Assembly (NCBI GenBank): GCA_012103455.1
Contig: WLWT01000003.1
Span: 620,001 to 684,000, forward strand
Direction: 5' to 3'
DNA from: Gammaproteobacteria bacterium
Lineage (GTDB): Bacteria > Pseudomonadota > Gammaproteobacteria > HK1
Length of the DNA stretch: 64,000 nt
Shown here: piece by piece, positions 35,397 through 44,981 of the stretch
Layout of the letters: each line of letters begins with the position of its first letter
Numbering within the stretch: the first letter of the stretch is position 1
The notes under the pieces: model-generated
What the model saw: only the letters and a program-made list of their open reading frames with translations
Told to the model about the DNA's origin: nothing
Database searches by the model: none
Made by a program: the position numbers and the translations under genes

Positions 35397-37574
35397 TGGT
35401 GATCATTCCTGTTTTTGGGTGTATCAAGATCAATACGGCGCAACGGTACCCGGCGGTCAAACTCTCGGTTTGGCCGTAGCGCCGCGCGCGCGTAAGCGTA
35501 GCTGTTTGCCAACTTGTCAGGCACTTGGCTGCGTGCTATCCATTCTTCGGCGGAGAGGAAAGAACTGCGCACATGGCGAATTTTGTCGATAGGGGCTGAG
35601 TCTGAAGTGCGGATCAATTGACTCGCGCGTAAACGGTCCATGTGCAGGGTTGGGAGTTGTACGAACTCAATTTTGCCGCTGGCGGCCGGATGCCATTGGC
35701 TTGTTTTACTGGGTTGTAGCGCCAACTGGCTATGCTGACCGGGCTGCAGTGTCCAGCGTGTGCGGGTAAAGGTCTGTTGAGTTCGGTTCGGCACTTCGCG
35801 TGAACGAATTAAGTAAACCGGATTCTTTGATTGCGCCCAGCTCAGGCCCAGGCCAAAACCCGGCACTTCATCAATGTGTAAAACTGCTGATGAATGGTGT
35901 CGCAAACGTTGTAACAAGCTTGTCAGGATGCTCAGAAAACTTAAAACAAACAAAGGGTCATTGCCTAAAGGTAGGTAGTAATCGTGTTCATTCACACGGT
36001 TTTCGGCGGGCGCTAACGACGGTTGCATCACCAGCAGCCAACGCCACAACACACATGGTCCAAGCTCATCCAATAGCCCGTTGTTGGAGGCGGGCTCGAA
36101 CAGATAAGGATGCCGGCCCCATAGCGCTGTTGCCGGCGGGGTTGACGAGTCGTCATTGGGGTAGAGTTCACAGATGAGTGCATCGATCCAGATGCGCCAT
36201 GGCACATCGCGCTCGCGCAACCATTCCGGATAAGGTTTGGATACTGAACACTGCTTGATGAGAAGACGCCGGTACAGCGCTTGGAATAGGCGCTGCATCA
36301 GCTCATCGGCAGGTAGTTTGTCTGTTACAGGCGAGGCGAATTCTTTGGCATCGTGGCCAGTCACCGAATTGGCCAATGCTTGCGGGTACGCAGCGCCCGG
36401 TGGGGTTTGAATTTGATGGACGCTCCAGAATGCGCACAGCAATTGTAATTGCGCGAAACTAAGTTGTGGTTCGAAGGCGTGAACAAAGGGTGCGTTGGGG
36501 AGTTTCCACACCTCCTCAGGAGACGGTCTTTTGGGCACCTCTAAAAATGCACTTTTTCCGCGATTGCGGCGTCAGCTCCGTGCTCGAATCCTCATGTATC
36601 ACCTAATACACTGCGGTTCTGCGCGCGGTGCTTCCTTGCACTCACGAAAAAATTACTATTTTTAGAGGTGCCCTTTTGCCGTTGCCGTCGGTTTGAAATT
36701 CGGCGACTAGCGCAAGCATGGTATGACGGATCTGCGGTTCGCCGGAACCGAAGCCGATGAAGAAAAGGCTGCGGTTTCTTGCGCGCATGCGTAACAAGTT
36801 GTCCGCCCATTGACGGTTGTTGAGTGCTTGCAGCTCGCGTTCGGTGAGTTCAATACGGAAATGTCCGTCGTCACCGGCGCGTATTGCTTCCTTGCGGTAA
36901 TGCTCGGCACAGCCATTGATTTTGTAGATTTTAAGAAGAGTGTCATCGATACCGGTGGCTGCATCAATACGGATCGCTCTACCACTGTGCTGGCGCAAGC
37001 CCTGCAGATCATGGATGATGGCCGAATGCAGTGGCGGGCCGGATTTCGACAGTTCATGTCCGAAGCTGCGTTCATAGGCGTTTTCTATGCATGTGTCATA
37101 GTTAGTGGTAATGACTTCATCAATGAATCCTTCTCTGGCCATATATCCTAGATACCGGTGAGCGCGGCTTGGATGTAGTTTGGTGAATTTTTCGATCCGT
37201 GATAGACGCAGTATTCGTGCTTGACTCAATCCCAGCCAGGCGGCGATTTCGGCGACATGGGCGAGACTGGATGACTGTCTAGCGCTGGCTAATTCGGAAT
37301 CGATTTTGGCGCGTATCTCCCGGTGTGCGCTGTCAGTGGCTACAGCTTTGAGTTTTTGCTCAAGCGTGACTATTGTGGGCGCCGATAAGAGTGACAGGAT
37401 CTGTTGGTCTTCTTGCACAATGCAAGGCGGTGCATGGTTTTGTATGGCGCAGTGTAGGTCTTGAACTAGGGCCGCAGCGCTAGGGTTTATCAGGCCATCT
37501 GACGCCCGCGCGGCCATAGAGAAGCCTGCCCCTGTAAATGGAACGATATGCTTACTATCAGCCACCGGCCGCAC
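35393..37574 (-). pseudogene. SIR2-domain effector with large C-terminal domain, split by a MITE
   Basis: Residues 8-290 are SIR2-like: VPFTGAGFS (NAD loop, 11-19), EVITTNYDTCIENAY, the catalytic-His-like KINGCAEH, and SLFFIGFGSGEPQIRH. Such domains usually degrade NAD+ in defence. The gene is cut by a MITE at 36533-36673. Removing it with one TTTT copy rejoins the frame as DGNGKRPSPEEVWKLP and gives 678 residues. The C-terminal ~380 residues (FSFAQLQLLCAFWS-type helices, later GFGLGLSWAQSKNPVYLIRS) would be the domain that docks to the middle component. As sequenced, translation ends inside the MITE, so only the SIR2 part would be made. The stop overlaps the next gene. Confidence 0.82.
36533..36673. 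repeat. MITE-like repeat inside the SIR2 gene (141 bp, TSD TTTT)
   Basis: The cleanest copy: ends GGGCACCTCTAAAAATGC and ATTTTTAGAGGTGCCC, flanked by TTTT at 36529-36532 and 36674-36677. Its excision restores the gene's frame exactly. Confidence 0.93.
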
Positions 37575-37577
37575 AGG

Positions 37578-38138
37578 CTAAAAATCAGGAAACGGATCGC
37601 GCATGCCTTCACGCAGCGGCACTGCGAACGCATTTAGGGTCATGGATACGGTGGTGTAGTAACCGATGGTGATGACCAGTTCTATGAGTTGGGTTTCGCC
37701 GAGTATGCTGGTGGCGGACTGGTAAGTGGCGTCGCTCAAGCGATGCCTCGCCAGCAGTTCGCGGGCGACCTGGTAAGCGATGCGCTCGTCATCGAGTACG
37801 AATACGGGCTCCTCGCCAACCCGGATGGCTTCGATGATGTCTGCGGCTACGCCGGCATGGCTGGCGAGAGCGGCGTGGGCGGCGAATTCGAATTTGGCGT
37901 GATAGAACGCGCCCACCGTGCAGATCCCCACTTCCTTGGCGTTTTCGGGTAATTCCGTGTTGTAGCGCACGGCGGCACCGAGGTTTTGCACCGCGTTGCC
38001 GACCCCCGGCACCCGTACGTAAACACCGAACGGGCCGGCTAAGCCGATCTTGCCGCGGGGACCCGATTCTATCGCCTCCAATACGGCCCGTTGTGCATCG
38101 TTGAGTGTCTCTTTGGAAATCGTCGATAGCCGGCTCAT
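37578..38138 (-). CDS. Carboxymuconolactone decarboxylase (CMD/AhpD-like) family protein
   Basis: The 186-residue α-helical protein has the family's start (LNDAQRAVLEAIESGPRG…GPFGVYVRVPGVG) and core (ELPENAKEVGICTVGAFYHAKFEFAAHAALASHAGV). The AhpD CxxC pair is absent. His residues in FYHAKFEFAAH take the place of the usual active region. Members act as decarboxylases or peroxidase-like enzymes, so the substrate is unknown. It begins the non-defence region. Its ATG has GGAGC seven bases upstream. Confidence 0.85.
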   Translation of the reverse strand: MSRLSTISKETLNDAQRAVLEAIESGPRGKIGLAGPFGVYVRVPGVGNAVQNLGAAVRYNTELPENAKEVGICTVGAFYHAKFEFAAHAALASHAGVAADIIEAIRVGEEPVFVLDDERIAYQVARELLARHRLSDATYQSATSILGETQLIELVITIGYYTTVSMTLNAFAVPLREGMRDPFPDF

Positions 38139-38166
38139 GGATGCTCCTTAAGGTTTGTTGTAAAGG

Positions 38167-38898
38167 TTACGGCTGACCACGTAAGAAGGCGGCGCGCCGC
38201 CCTTTGTCTAGGTGCTCTATAGAGTAGCGCAATAGGGTGCGTGGCATGGTGCGGCAGTGTTCCACTAAAAACGGTTCCACCGCTGCTTGGTCGCGCTTGC
38301 CGATTTCTCGCAACATCCAACCGGCGGCTTTGTGCATGAGATCGTGCTCATCGGTGAGGCACCGCCGGGCCAGTTTTAAGGTGTCGGCAAAGTCGCCTTC
38401 TTTGATGAAGTCGTAGGTGGCCAGTACGGCGATGCGCCGGTCCCACAGCACGGCCGAGGCGATGAGTTGATAGAGGATGGCGCGATCGCGTTGGCGTAAA
38501 TAGCGGCCAACGACATACGGGGCGGAGCCGTCCACCAGATCCCAATTGTTGACCCACTGTTTGTTGGCAAGATAGAAGTCATAGATTGCTTGGCGCCGAT
38601 CATCAGGGAGGCTCTTGCTACACCACCCGGCCAGCATGAGGACGGCGAAGAGGCGTTCTTCGTGATATTTGGAACGCAGCAAAGGCCGCAGCGCCGGCAG
38701 CTTGATGGTGCGGAAGCGGCGCAGCAGTTTGCGGATCTCAGGGACCCGGATGCCTAGGAACATATCGCCCTCGCCATACTCACCGGGCGCGGTCTTGAAG
38801 AACCGTTGGGCGTGCTGCGCGGTCGCGGGATCAGCTTTGCCGCGCAGGGCTTCGCGTACGTCTTTGGCGGTGGCTATGGGCTGACTCGCTATGGTCAT
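38167..38898 (-). CDS. AlkD-like DNA alkylation repair protein
   Basis: The 243-residue all-helical HEAT-like protein has FLGIRVPEIRKLLRRF, YHEERLFAVLMLAGW, WVNNWDLVDGSAPYVVGRYL (the key Trp/Asp of the AlkD active groove) and LMHKAAGWMLREIGKRD. AlkD enzymes remove alkylated purines without flipping the base. Length matches the family. It ends 29 bases before the CMD gene; no operon link is evident beyond shared direction. Confidence 0.93.
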   Translation of the reverse strand: MTIASQPIATAKDVREALRGKADPATAQHAQRFFKTAPGEYGEGDMFLGIRVPEIRKLLRRFRTIKLPALRPLLRSKYHEERLFAVLMLAGWCSKSLPDDRRQAIYDFYLANKQWVNNWDLVDGSAPYVVGRYLRQRDRAILYQLIASAVLWDRRIAVLATYDFIKEGDFADTLKLARRCLTDEHDLMHKAAGWMLREIGKRDQAAVEPFLVEHCRTMPRTLLRYSIEHLDKGRRAAFLRGQP

Positions 38899-39347
38899 TG
38901 GCAGCGGTGGCGCGCTCGGGCAGACTGCGTGCAGTGAATACCATTGGCGGGGTGAAGTCTATGCGGCTTTTGCGCGGCACCGCGTTGCATTTTTGTGCGG
39001 GCAATGCCGGGCAGGTTTACACAGTCTATCGTTGCGGGTTAGGCCAGCGCGATGATGGGCGTTTGGTGAATGCTCATTGGATCAGCGAACCCGAGATGCG
39101 GGAGGGGATGGGTATCTGCGGCTACAGGGCAAGGTTTTGGACGATGCCAAGCCTTATATGGGGCAACTTTCCACCGGCCAGGACGGGCGTTTAGTCGATG
39201 GGTATTGTGCTGGTTATTTCTTCAGTATTAACCGCCTGAGTAAAGAACCCTGTGAGCTTTTTTATTTCATTGTTCGATGTCGTTTGTGGCGTTGCGGACG
39301 GATGAAGACGATGAGTTTACGAGACCTGTTGAAATAACCGGATACCG
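38899..39347 (+). other. Probable gene remnants upstream of the methyltransferase
   Basis: Two overlapping short frames (about 38959-39194 and 39077-39337) encode plausible protein-like stretches such as LRLQGKVLDDAKPYMGQ and YFFSINRLSKEPCELF, but in different frames. I cannot identify a family. It could be a decayed small gene. Confidence 0.35.
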
Positions 39348-41354
39348 ATGTTTTATCCACAACCCGCCCTCGCTGACACCGCGGAGTTCTACAGGATTGA
39401 TGCCGCGCTCAAACTCGATCCGCGAAAGCGCTCTGATCTTGGCCAATACATGACCCCGGTGCCCATATGCCGCTTCATGGCGAGTATGTTCAGCTTTTTT
39501 CCAGACCCTATGAGAGTTCTAGATCCCGGTGCCGGGGTGGGATCGCTGACCGCGGCGCTGGTGGAGCGGGTGTGCGAGGAAGGAAAGCCGCCATCTGCTT
39601 TGTCTCTGATCTGCTATGAGATAGAGCCTTTGCTGGCCGGCTATCTGCGGGCGACTCTGGCCGAGTCGGAAAGCCGATGTGCCGCCGCGAAAATTCTCGC
39701 CACATCTGAAATCCGTACAGTGGATTTTGTTCTTGATCCGCTGCGCGGACCTCAAGCGGACCTCTTCGATAGCGCCGATGACGACGGGCTGACTCATGTC
39801 ATCATGAACCCGCCATACAAGAAACTTGGTTCCACGTCTGAGCATAGACTGGCTGTGCGTAAAGCCGGGCTGGAAACCTCTAATCTCTACACGGCGTTCA
39901 TGTTTCTTGCCGCCCGCAGGTTGAGACAGGGCGGCGAGTTGGTCGCGATTGTTCCTCGCTCTTTTTGCAACGGCCCGTACTTCAAGCCGTTCAGAGAGCG
40001 GTTCTTCTCGATGATGAGCCTGCGGCGTTTGCATATTTTCGCAACGAGAGATTCTGCTTTTAAAGGAGATGAGGTTCTACAGGAAAACATCATCTTGCAT
40101 GCGGTGAGGAACGCTTCGGCGTCGAAAGTGCTAATTACCGCAAGCGAAGGGGGAGGGTTTTATATCGACAAGAGCACTGGCGAGTGCACTGTTGCGGATA
40201 TGACGCAACGCAGGGTCGATTATGCCGCGGTTATTCGTCCGGACGACCCCGATGGTTTTGTTCACATCGCGTCCAATGATATTGAGCAAGCGATCATTGA
40301 GCGGATGGGACTGTTCACCGCCACCCTCGGTGATATCGGTCTTTCTGTGTCCACGGGCCCAGTGGTAGATTTTCGGCTCAAGACTGATACACGCTCTCAG
40401 CCCGGGCCTGGCACGGTACCTTTGTTGTACGCATCGCATTTCAGGGATGGCGGGGTCGAATGGCCTATTCAGTCGAAGAAACCGAATGCTATTCAAGTCA
40501 CTGCTAGCAGCCGCCGGTGGCTGTGGGCGAACAGAGGGCATTTCGTTGTTATAAAGCGATTCACCGCTAAAGAGGAACGGCGGCGGGTGGTGGCTTATGT
40601 GTACCCGTCCCATCTGCCAGGGGCGCTGGTCGGCTTCGAGAACCACCTCAATGTTTTTCATGCCGCGCAAGAGGGGGTCTCGCAAGCCCTGGCCCAGGGT
40701 CTTTGTATTTACTTAAACAGCAGTCTTGTTGATCGCTATTTCCGGCAGTTCAATGGGCATACGCAGGTAAACGCTACCGATCTACGTTTTTTGCGTTATC
40801 CGAGCAGGGAGGTTCTTGAGAGGATCGGGGGCTATGGCCCGGTTTCGACACTCTCCCAGGCCGGTATCGATAACATCATAGAAAAGGAGATCGCCCGGAT
40901 GAGCGCTGGTGAGAATCCGTTGAATGCCCAGGAGAAGCTCGATGAGGCCCTGCTGATATTGAAAGCACTCGGCATGCCGAGAACGCAGCACAATGAGCGC
41001 TCTGCTTTAACCCTATTGGCTCTTGTGGCCCTCAAGCCGGCGGGAAGCTGGCGCGATGCCGGGCAGCCTTTGATGGGTATCACTCCCATTATGGACTACT
41101 GCCGGGAACACTACGGCCGGGACTATGCTCCGAATACCCGCGAGACTTTTCGCCGGCATACGATGCATCAGTTCGTGGAAGCCGGACTCGCCGTCTATAA
41201 CCCGGATGCGCCCGCCAGACCGGTAAACAGTCCCAAGGCTTGTTACCAAATTAGTGATGAAGCTCTAGAGGTTATGCAGACATTCGGAACCGGCCATTGG
41301 CAGCAAGCACTCGATGACTTTGTTGCAGGCCAGCAGAGGCTTGCGGCGCAATAA
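39348..41354 (+). CDS. BsuBI/PstI-type N6-adenine methyltransferase with endonuclease N-domain
   Basis: Residues 1 to about 545 are the methyltransferase: SAM motif VLDPGAGVGSL (about 62-72), catalytic MNPPYKK (about 154) and a C-terminal recognition region. Residues ~550-668 match the N-terminal helix-turn-helix domain of BsuBI/PstI endonucleases (APNTRETFRRHTMHQFVEAG, NPDAPARPVNSPK). It stops at TAA, but the same frame continues with the endonuclease catalytic domain, so the ancestral gene was probably one methylase-nuclease fusion. The methylase half looks intact and could still modify DNA. Confidence 0.85.
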   Translation: MFYPQPALADTAEFYRIDAALKLDPRKRSDLGQYMTPVPICRFMASMFSFFPDPMRVLDPGAGVGSLTAALVERVCEEGKPPSALSLICYEIEPLLAGYLRATLAESESRCAAAKILATSEIRTVDFVLDPLRGPQADLFDSADDDGLTHVIMNPPYKKLGSTSEHRLAVRKAGLETSNLYTAFMFLAARRLRQGGELVAIVPRSFCNGPYFKPFRERFFSMMSLRRLHIFATRDSAFKGDEVLQENIILHAVRNASASKVLITASEGGGFYIDKSTGECTVADMTQRRVDYAAVIRPDDPDGFVHIASNDIEQAIIERMGLFTATLGDIGLSVSTGPVVDFRLKTDTRSQPGPGTVPLLYASHFRDGGVEWPIQSKKPNAIQVTASSRRWLWANRGHFVVIKRFTAKEERRRVVAYVYPSHLPGALVGFENHLNVFHAAQEGVSQALAQGLCIYLNSSLVDRYFRQFNGHTQVNATDLRFLRYPSREVLERIGGYGPVSTLSQAGIDNIIEKEIARMSAGENPLNAQEKLDEALLILKALGMPRTQHNERSALTLLALVALKPAGSWRDAGQPLMGITPIMDYCREHYGRDYAPNTRETFRRHTMHQFVEAGLAVYNPDAPARPVNSPKACYQISDEALEVMQTFGTGHWQQALDDFVAGQQRLAAQ

Positions 41355-41369
41355 GCGCGACACCGGGAA

Positions 41370-42012
41370 GTGCAGATGATTCCCGTGCAGGTAGCCGATG
41401 GAGAAGAAATCGCTCTCACGCCTGGCGCTCATAGCGAGTTGATAAAAGAAATCATCACGCAGTTCTCGCCAAGATTCGCGCCGGGTGCCGAAGTCATTTA
41501 CGTTGGCGATACCGGGGATAAGGCGGGATATTTCCAACGAGAGCGTCTTGCCAGTTTCGGGGTGGAGGCCGATGAGCGCGGCAAGCTGCCGGATGTGGTT
41601 CTGTACTACAGGGGACCTCTAAAAACCGTAGCGAGCGGCGTTAGGGCAAGGCGCACGGAGCGCAGGAACCGCAATGTATGGTAATACATGAGGATTGCGA
41701 GCACCGCGCAACGCAGCCATAGCGTCGCGCAGTAGGTTTTTGGAGGTCCCCTACAGGGAAAAGAGCTGGTTACTGTTGGTGGAGTCGGTGACGAGTCACG
41801 GGCCGGTCGATGCAAAACGGCACGATGAACTCGCCGCACTCTTCGGCAACGCCGGGCCTGGCTTGGTATATGTCACGGCTTTTCCTAACCGGGGCGTGAT
41901 GGGGCGGTATCTAGGTGTTATTTGTTGGGAAACGCAAGTGTGGTGTGCTGATGCGCCGAGCCATCTTATTCACTTCGACGGGGAAAGATTCCTGGGGCCG
42001 TACGATTCTTAA
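41370..42012 (+). pseudogene. BsuBI/PstI-type endonuclease catalytic domain, split by a MITE
   Basis: The first part, with GEEIALTPGAHSELIKEIITQF, is cut after VVLYYR by the repeat at 41611-41751. Removing it with one TACA copy gives LYYREKSWLLLVESVTSHGP…, the family's E-S-H-GP core, ending in WETQVWCADAPSHLIHFDGERFLGP. The joined product is ~165 residues, only the catalytic half. The N-domain is on the preceding frame, 15 bases upstream, separated by TAA alone. Confidence 0.87.
41611..41751. repeat. MITE-like repeat, diverged subfamily (141 bp, TSD TACA)
   Basis: Ends GGGGACCTCTAAAAACC / GGTTTTTGGAGGTCCCC, flanked by TACA at 41607-41610 and 41752-41755. The middle shares the ACATGAGGATT…GAGCAC stretch with the main family, so it is a divergent relative of the same length. 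Confidence 0.9.
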
Positions 42013-42053
42013 CTTGGTTATGGCTGGCAGGGCGATGATGCGCTAGTGCGTGA

Positions 42054-42404
42054 TTACGCTGTCCCGGTGATAGCTTTTTGCCTGGTTGCCGGCTGCCCGA
42101 GGGCGCAAAGTGCAGCCAGTGCGAGTAGGCTGCCGGATATCCACAGTACCGCATCCGTGTCCCACGTATCAGCGGCGATGCCGCCAATTAAGGGGCCGGC
42201 GCTCTGCCCCACCTCGAAGACGATGGTGAAGTAACCGATCCATCTCGGCCATAGCGCCGGTGGCCGGGCCAGCCGGGCCATGTTGGTGGTGGCCGCCACG
42301 ACTACCATGAAGCTGCCGGAAAACAACAAGAACGACAGTGCCAGCAATAACCCATGGTGGTGTAGTAGTGGCAGGAGTACGCCTAGCGCGCAGGCGCTAT
42401 TCAT
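42054..42404 (-). pseudogene. MFS transporter, C-terminal fragment
   Basis: About 116 residues with three to four hydrophobic segments and GPLIGGIAADTWDTDAVLW, typical of the last third of an MFS carrier. The first ~270 residues are absent; upstream is a dioxygenase remnant. Confidence 0.65.
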
Positions 42405-42506
42405 CAGCGCTAATGCTCTCAGCTATTGCGCTTTGCATTTATCTACGGGTGCGTGAGAATCGCCGCTTCCATTGCGATCGGAGTTAACCCACCATGACGG
42501 CGAAGG

Positions 42507-42840
42507 TTGTCTAAGTTGTTTTTTGAGAGGGTGCCACTGTCCCCCGTGGCTGGTGTTGCAGTGCATGGGTTCGACTTGCGCGCGCCCTTGAGCGGTGCCG
42601 CCAAGGCGGCCATCGACGAGGCGCTCCTGGGGGAGCTGATGGCATTCGCCACCCAAGATGACCCACCCAAGATGAGTATGGCTACAGCCACGCCTGGCGG
42701 CCCGGCGCTCTGCTGATGTGGGTAACCGCAGCCTCACGCACCGGGCCGTGGCCAACTTCGATATGAACCAACACCGCCGGGTCCTTCCCCGCACCGTCAT
42801 TCGTGGCACCGTGCGGTTCCAAGATTTTTTTATTTAAGAT
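42507..42840 (+). pseudogene. TauD/TfdA dioxygenase, collapsed remnant
   Basis: An N-terminal piece (FERVPLSPVAGVAVHGFDLR…AAIDEALL) is joined to C-terminal sequence YGYSHAWRPGALLMW…, and one frame over NRSLTHRAVANFDMNQHRRVL. About 200 central residues and the first metal ligands are missing. Confidence 0.72.
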
Positions 42841-42862
42841 TTCAAATCCTGAGAATTCTTGC

Positions 42863-43918
42863 ATGCCGTTGATTAACAAAGCCGATCTCACCACAGCCGG
42901 TGAGGCCCTGTTTAAGGCCGCGGGCGCTAGCGAGCACGAGGCCGGGACCGTTACCCGTCACCTGGTGGGGGCCAACCTGGTGGGCCATGAATCCCATGGC
43001 GTTATTCAGATCCCAACTTATGTAGAGCGTATGGCTAAGGGGCATATCGTGCCTCGAGCGCCCATGAAAGTGATCCGTGAGTCGGCCACCACGGCGGTCA
43101 TCGACGGCCATTGGGGGTTTGGTTACACCACTTCCGAATACGCCATGGAGAAGACCATAGACAAAGCGCTTGGCAGCGGCGGCGTGGCGGCCTGTACCGT
43201 GCTGCGCCAGGGTCATGTGGGCCGGGTGGCGGATTATCCCATGATGGCGGCGAAGGCCGGTTGCATCGGCCTCATGACCGCCGATTCCGGCCGCTCGCCC
43301 AAGGCGGTGGCGCCGTTTGGCGGCCGGGTGCCGCGCTTGGGGACCAATCCCATCTGCATCGCGGTGCCGTCGAACTTAAGTGGCACTTTCGTTCTGGACA
43401 TGGCCACTTCCGCCGCCGCCGCTGGCAAACTGAAAGTGGCGCGCGCCAAGGGTGAGCCGGTGCCGTCAGGCTGGTTGGTGGATGAGAACGGCGCGCCTAG
43501 TACCGATCCGTCGGCGGTGGCGCGAGGCGGCGCCTTGCTGCCGCTGGGCGGCGCCGAGGGGTTTAAGGGTTACGGCCTTGCCGCCATGGTGGAAATTCTG
43601 TCAGGCATATTGCCGGGACTCGGTTTCGGCGTCGATCCGGACGGTTTTCACAACGACGGTGTTTTCATGGCGGCGTTTGCAGTGGAGGCGTTTTTACCGC
43701 TGGAGCAATTCAAACAGCAGGTGACGCAGTTCGCTGAATACCTGACGGCGACGCCGCCGGCGCAAGGATTCGAGCGGGTCTATTACCCGGGCGAACTGGA
43801 GTATATGCGCGAGCAGCAACGCACCGGGGAAGGCATACCGCTCGATGACGGTACCTGGAAGGCGCTTGGCCAATTAGCCGATGAGCTGGGTGTGGCGGAG
43901 GTGTGGCCGGGTAGCTGA
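42863..43918 (+). CDS. Malate/L-lactate dehydrogenase (Ldh2 family)
   Basis: Called from ATG 42863, giving 351 residues. The Ldh2 family uses NAD(P)H to reduce 2-oxo acids. Recognisable blocks are HLVGANLVGHESHGVIQIPTYVERM (active-site His in ESHG), GHWGFGYTTSEYAMEKTIDKA, DSGRSPKAVAPFGG and LGTNPICIAVP, with GFKGYGLAAMVEILSGIL near the end. The next gene, a dioxygenase, follows by 23 bases, so they are likely co-transcribed. Confidence 0.9.
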   Translation: MPLINKADLTTAGEALFKAAGASEHEAGTVTRHLVGANLVGHESHGVIQIPTYVERMAKGHIVPRAPMKVIRESATTAVIDGHWGFGYTTSEYAMEKTIDKALGSGGVAACTVLRQGHVGRVADYPMMAAKAGCIGLMTADSGRSPKAVAPFGGRVPRLGTNPICIAVPSNLSGTFVLDMATSAAAAGKLKVARAKGEPVPSGWLVDENGAPSTDPSAVARGGALLPLGGAEGFKGYGLAAMVEILSGILPGLGFGVDPDGFHNDGVFMAAFAVEAFLPLEQFKQQVTQFAEYLTATPPAQGFERVYYPGELEYMREQQRTGEGIPLDDGTWKALGQLADELGVAEVWPGS

Positions 43919-43941
43919 GGCCGCTTCAGGGGAGCCGGTCC

Positions 43942-44832
43942 ATGCCTCTATCCGTGGCCCGCATGAGCGCTGCCGGTGGTGCCGAAGTCGGGGGCGTTGA
44001 TCCGCGCTCGCCGTTGACCGCCGGGGTGGCGGCGGCGCTGGATGCGGCGCTGACGGAATACGGTGTGTTGCTCTTCAGGGAGCGGCCGCTAACGGCCCGG
44101 CAACTGACCGCTTTTGCCCGCGTTTTCGGGCCTATTCAGCCGCACGTGCAGCGCAAATATCAGCATCCCGAGGTCCCTGATGTGGTCATCATGACCAACC
44201 GCAACCCGGATGGCAGTTTCGATGAGGCAGGCGCTAGGCGCGGTGCGATAGAAAATCCACGCGACGGCTGGCATTCGGATCTGTCCTATGATCCGGTGCC
44301 GGCCAAAGCGACTCTCCTGCATGCCATCGATATCCCCTCCACGGGCGGCAACACCTGCTTTACCAATGTCACCCTCGCGTACCACGCCTTGGCGCCGGAC
44401 TTGAAGCTGCGCTTGAATGGGCTGATGGCGGAGTTCCGGTACGGTGGCCATCAGCGTAATCCCAGCGCGCGGGTGGCGGCGCAAGCCCTGGACGCGAAAG
44501 CACGACAACAAGCCAGCGCGCGGCATCCGGTGGTCAATGCGCACCGGGTAACGGGACGCCCTGGCATCTATGCCAATCCGCTACTCGCCTCCGCCATCGT
44601 GGGTATGGCGCAAGAGGAGGCTGAGGCGCTGCTGGAACCATTGTTCGACGCCATCGACCGCCCGGAATTTCGCTGGGAACACGAGTGGCGGTTGGGCGAT
44701 ACCTTGGTTTGGGATAACCGCGGTGGCGTGATGCATAGCGGGCGGCTCGATTACCCGCTGCATGAAGCCCGGCGTTTTATACGCACTACGGTTCGCGGCG
44801 CTACCCTCATCCCGTTTACTTATCGTCCATAG
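43942..44832 (+). CDS. TauD/TfdA-family Fe(II)/2-oxoglutarate dioxygenase
   Basis: This 296-residue protein carries the iron triad: His and Asp in GWHSDLSYD (about residue 111-117) and a distal His in MHSGRLDYPLHEARRFIRTT with the 2-oxoglutarate-binding Arg. Members hydroxylate small substrates such as taurine or aryloxy acids; the substrate cannot be told. It follows the dehydrogenase in an operon, while a dead paralogue lies upstream at 42507. The stop codon lies in a short tandem repeat. Confidence 0.9.
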   Translation: MPLSVARMSAAGGAEVGGVDPRSPLTAGVAAALDAALTEYGVLLFRERPLTARQLTAFARVFGPIQPHVQRKYQHPEVPDVVIMTNRNPDGSFDEAGARRGAIENPRDGWHSDLSYDPVPAKATLLHAIDIPSTGGNTCFTNVTLAYHALAPDLKLRLNGLMAEFRYGGHQRNPSARVAAQALDAKARQQASARHPVVNAHRVTGRPGIYANPLLASAIVGMAQEEAEALLEPLFDAIDRPEFRWEHEWRLGDTLVWDNRGGVMHSGRLDYPLHEARRFIRTTVRGATLIPFTYRP

Positions 44833-44880
44833 CGGGGGGGTCCATAGTGGGGGGGTCCATAGTGGGGGGTCCACAGTGAG
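44825..44880. repeat. Tandem repeat spanning the tauD stop codon
   Basis: Three to four imperfect units of GTCCATAGTGGGGGG run from the last codons of the dioxygenase gene (…CGT CCA TAG) outward, so the stop codon is copied in each unit. Slippage here changes only downstream sequence. Confidence 0.8.
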
Positions 44881-44981
44881 TTAGCGGCATGGTCTTGTCA
44901 CCGGGAGACGGTTAACTCGACTGGCTACCACAACGGCGTAGATCCCGCTAGGATGCGCCCCCCTCCTAGCTGGCCAGTCAA

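Noticed and set aside
36592..36810. Small open frames ending in …KNSNFFVSARKHRAQNRS
   Set aside because: They are translations of the MITE and its inverted sequence, recurring at every copy, not genes.
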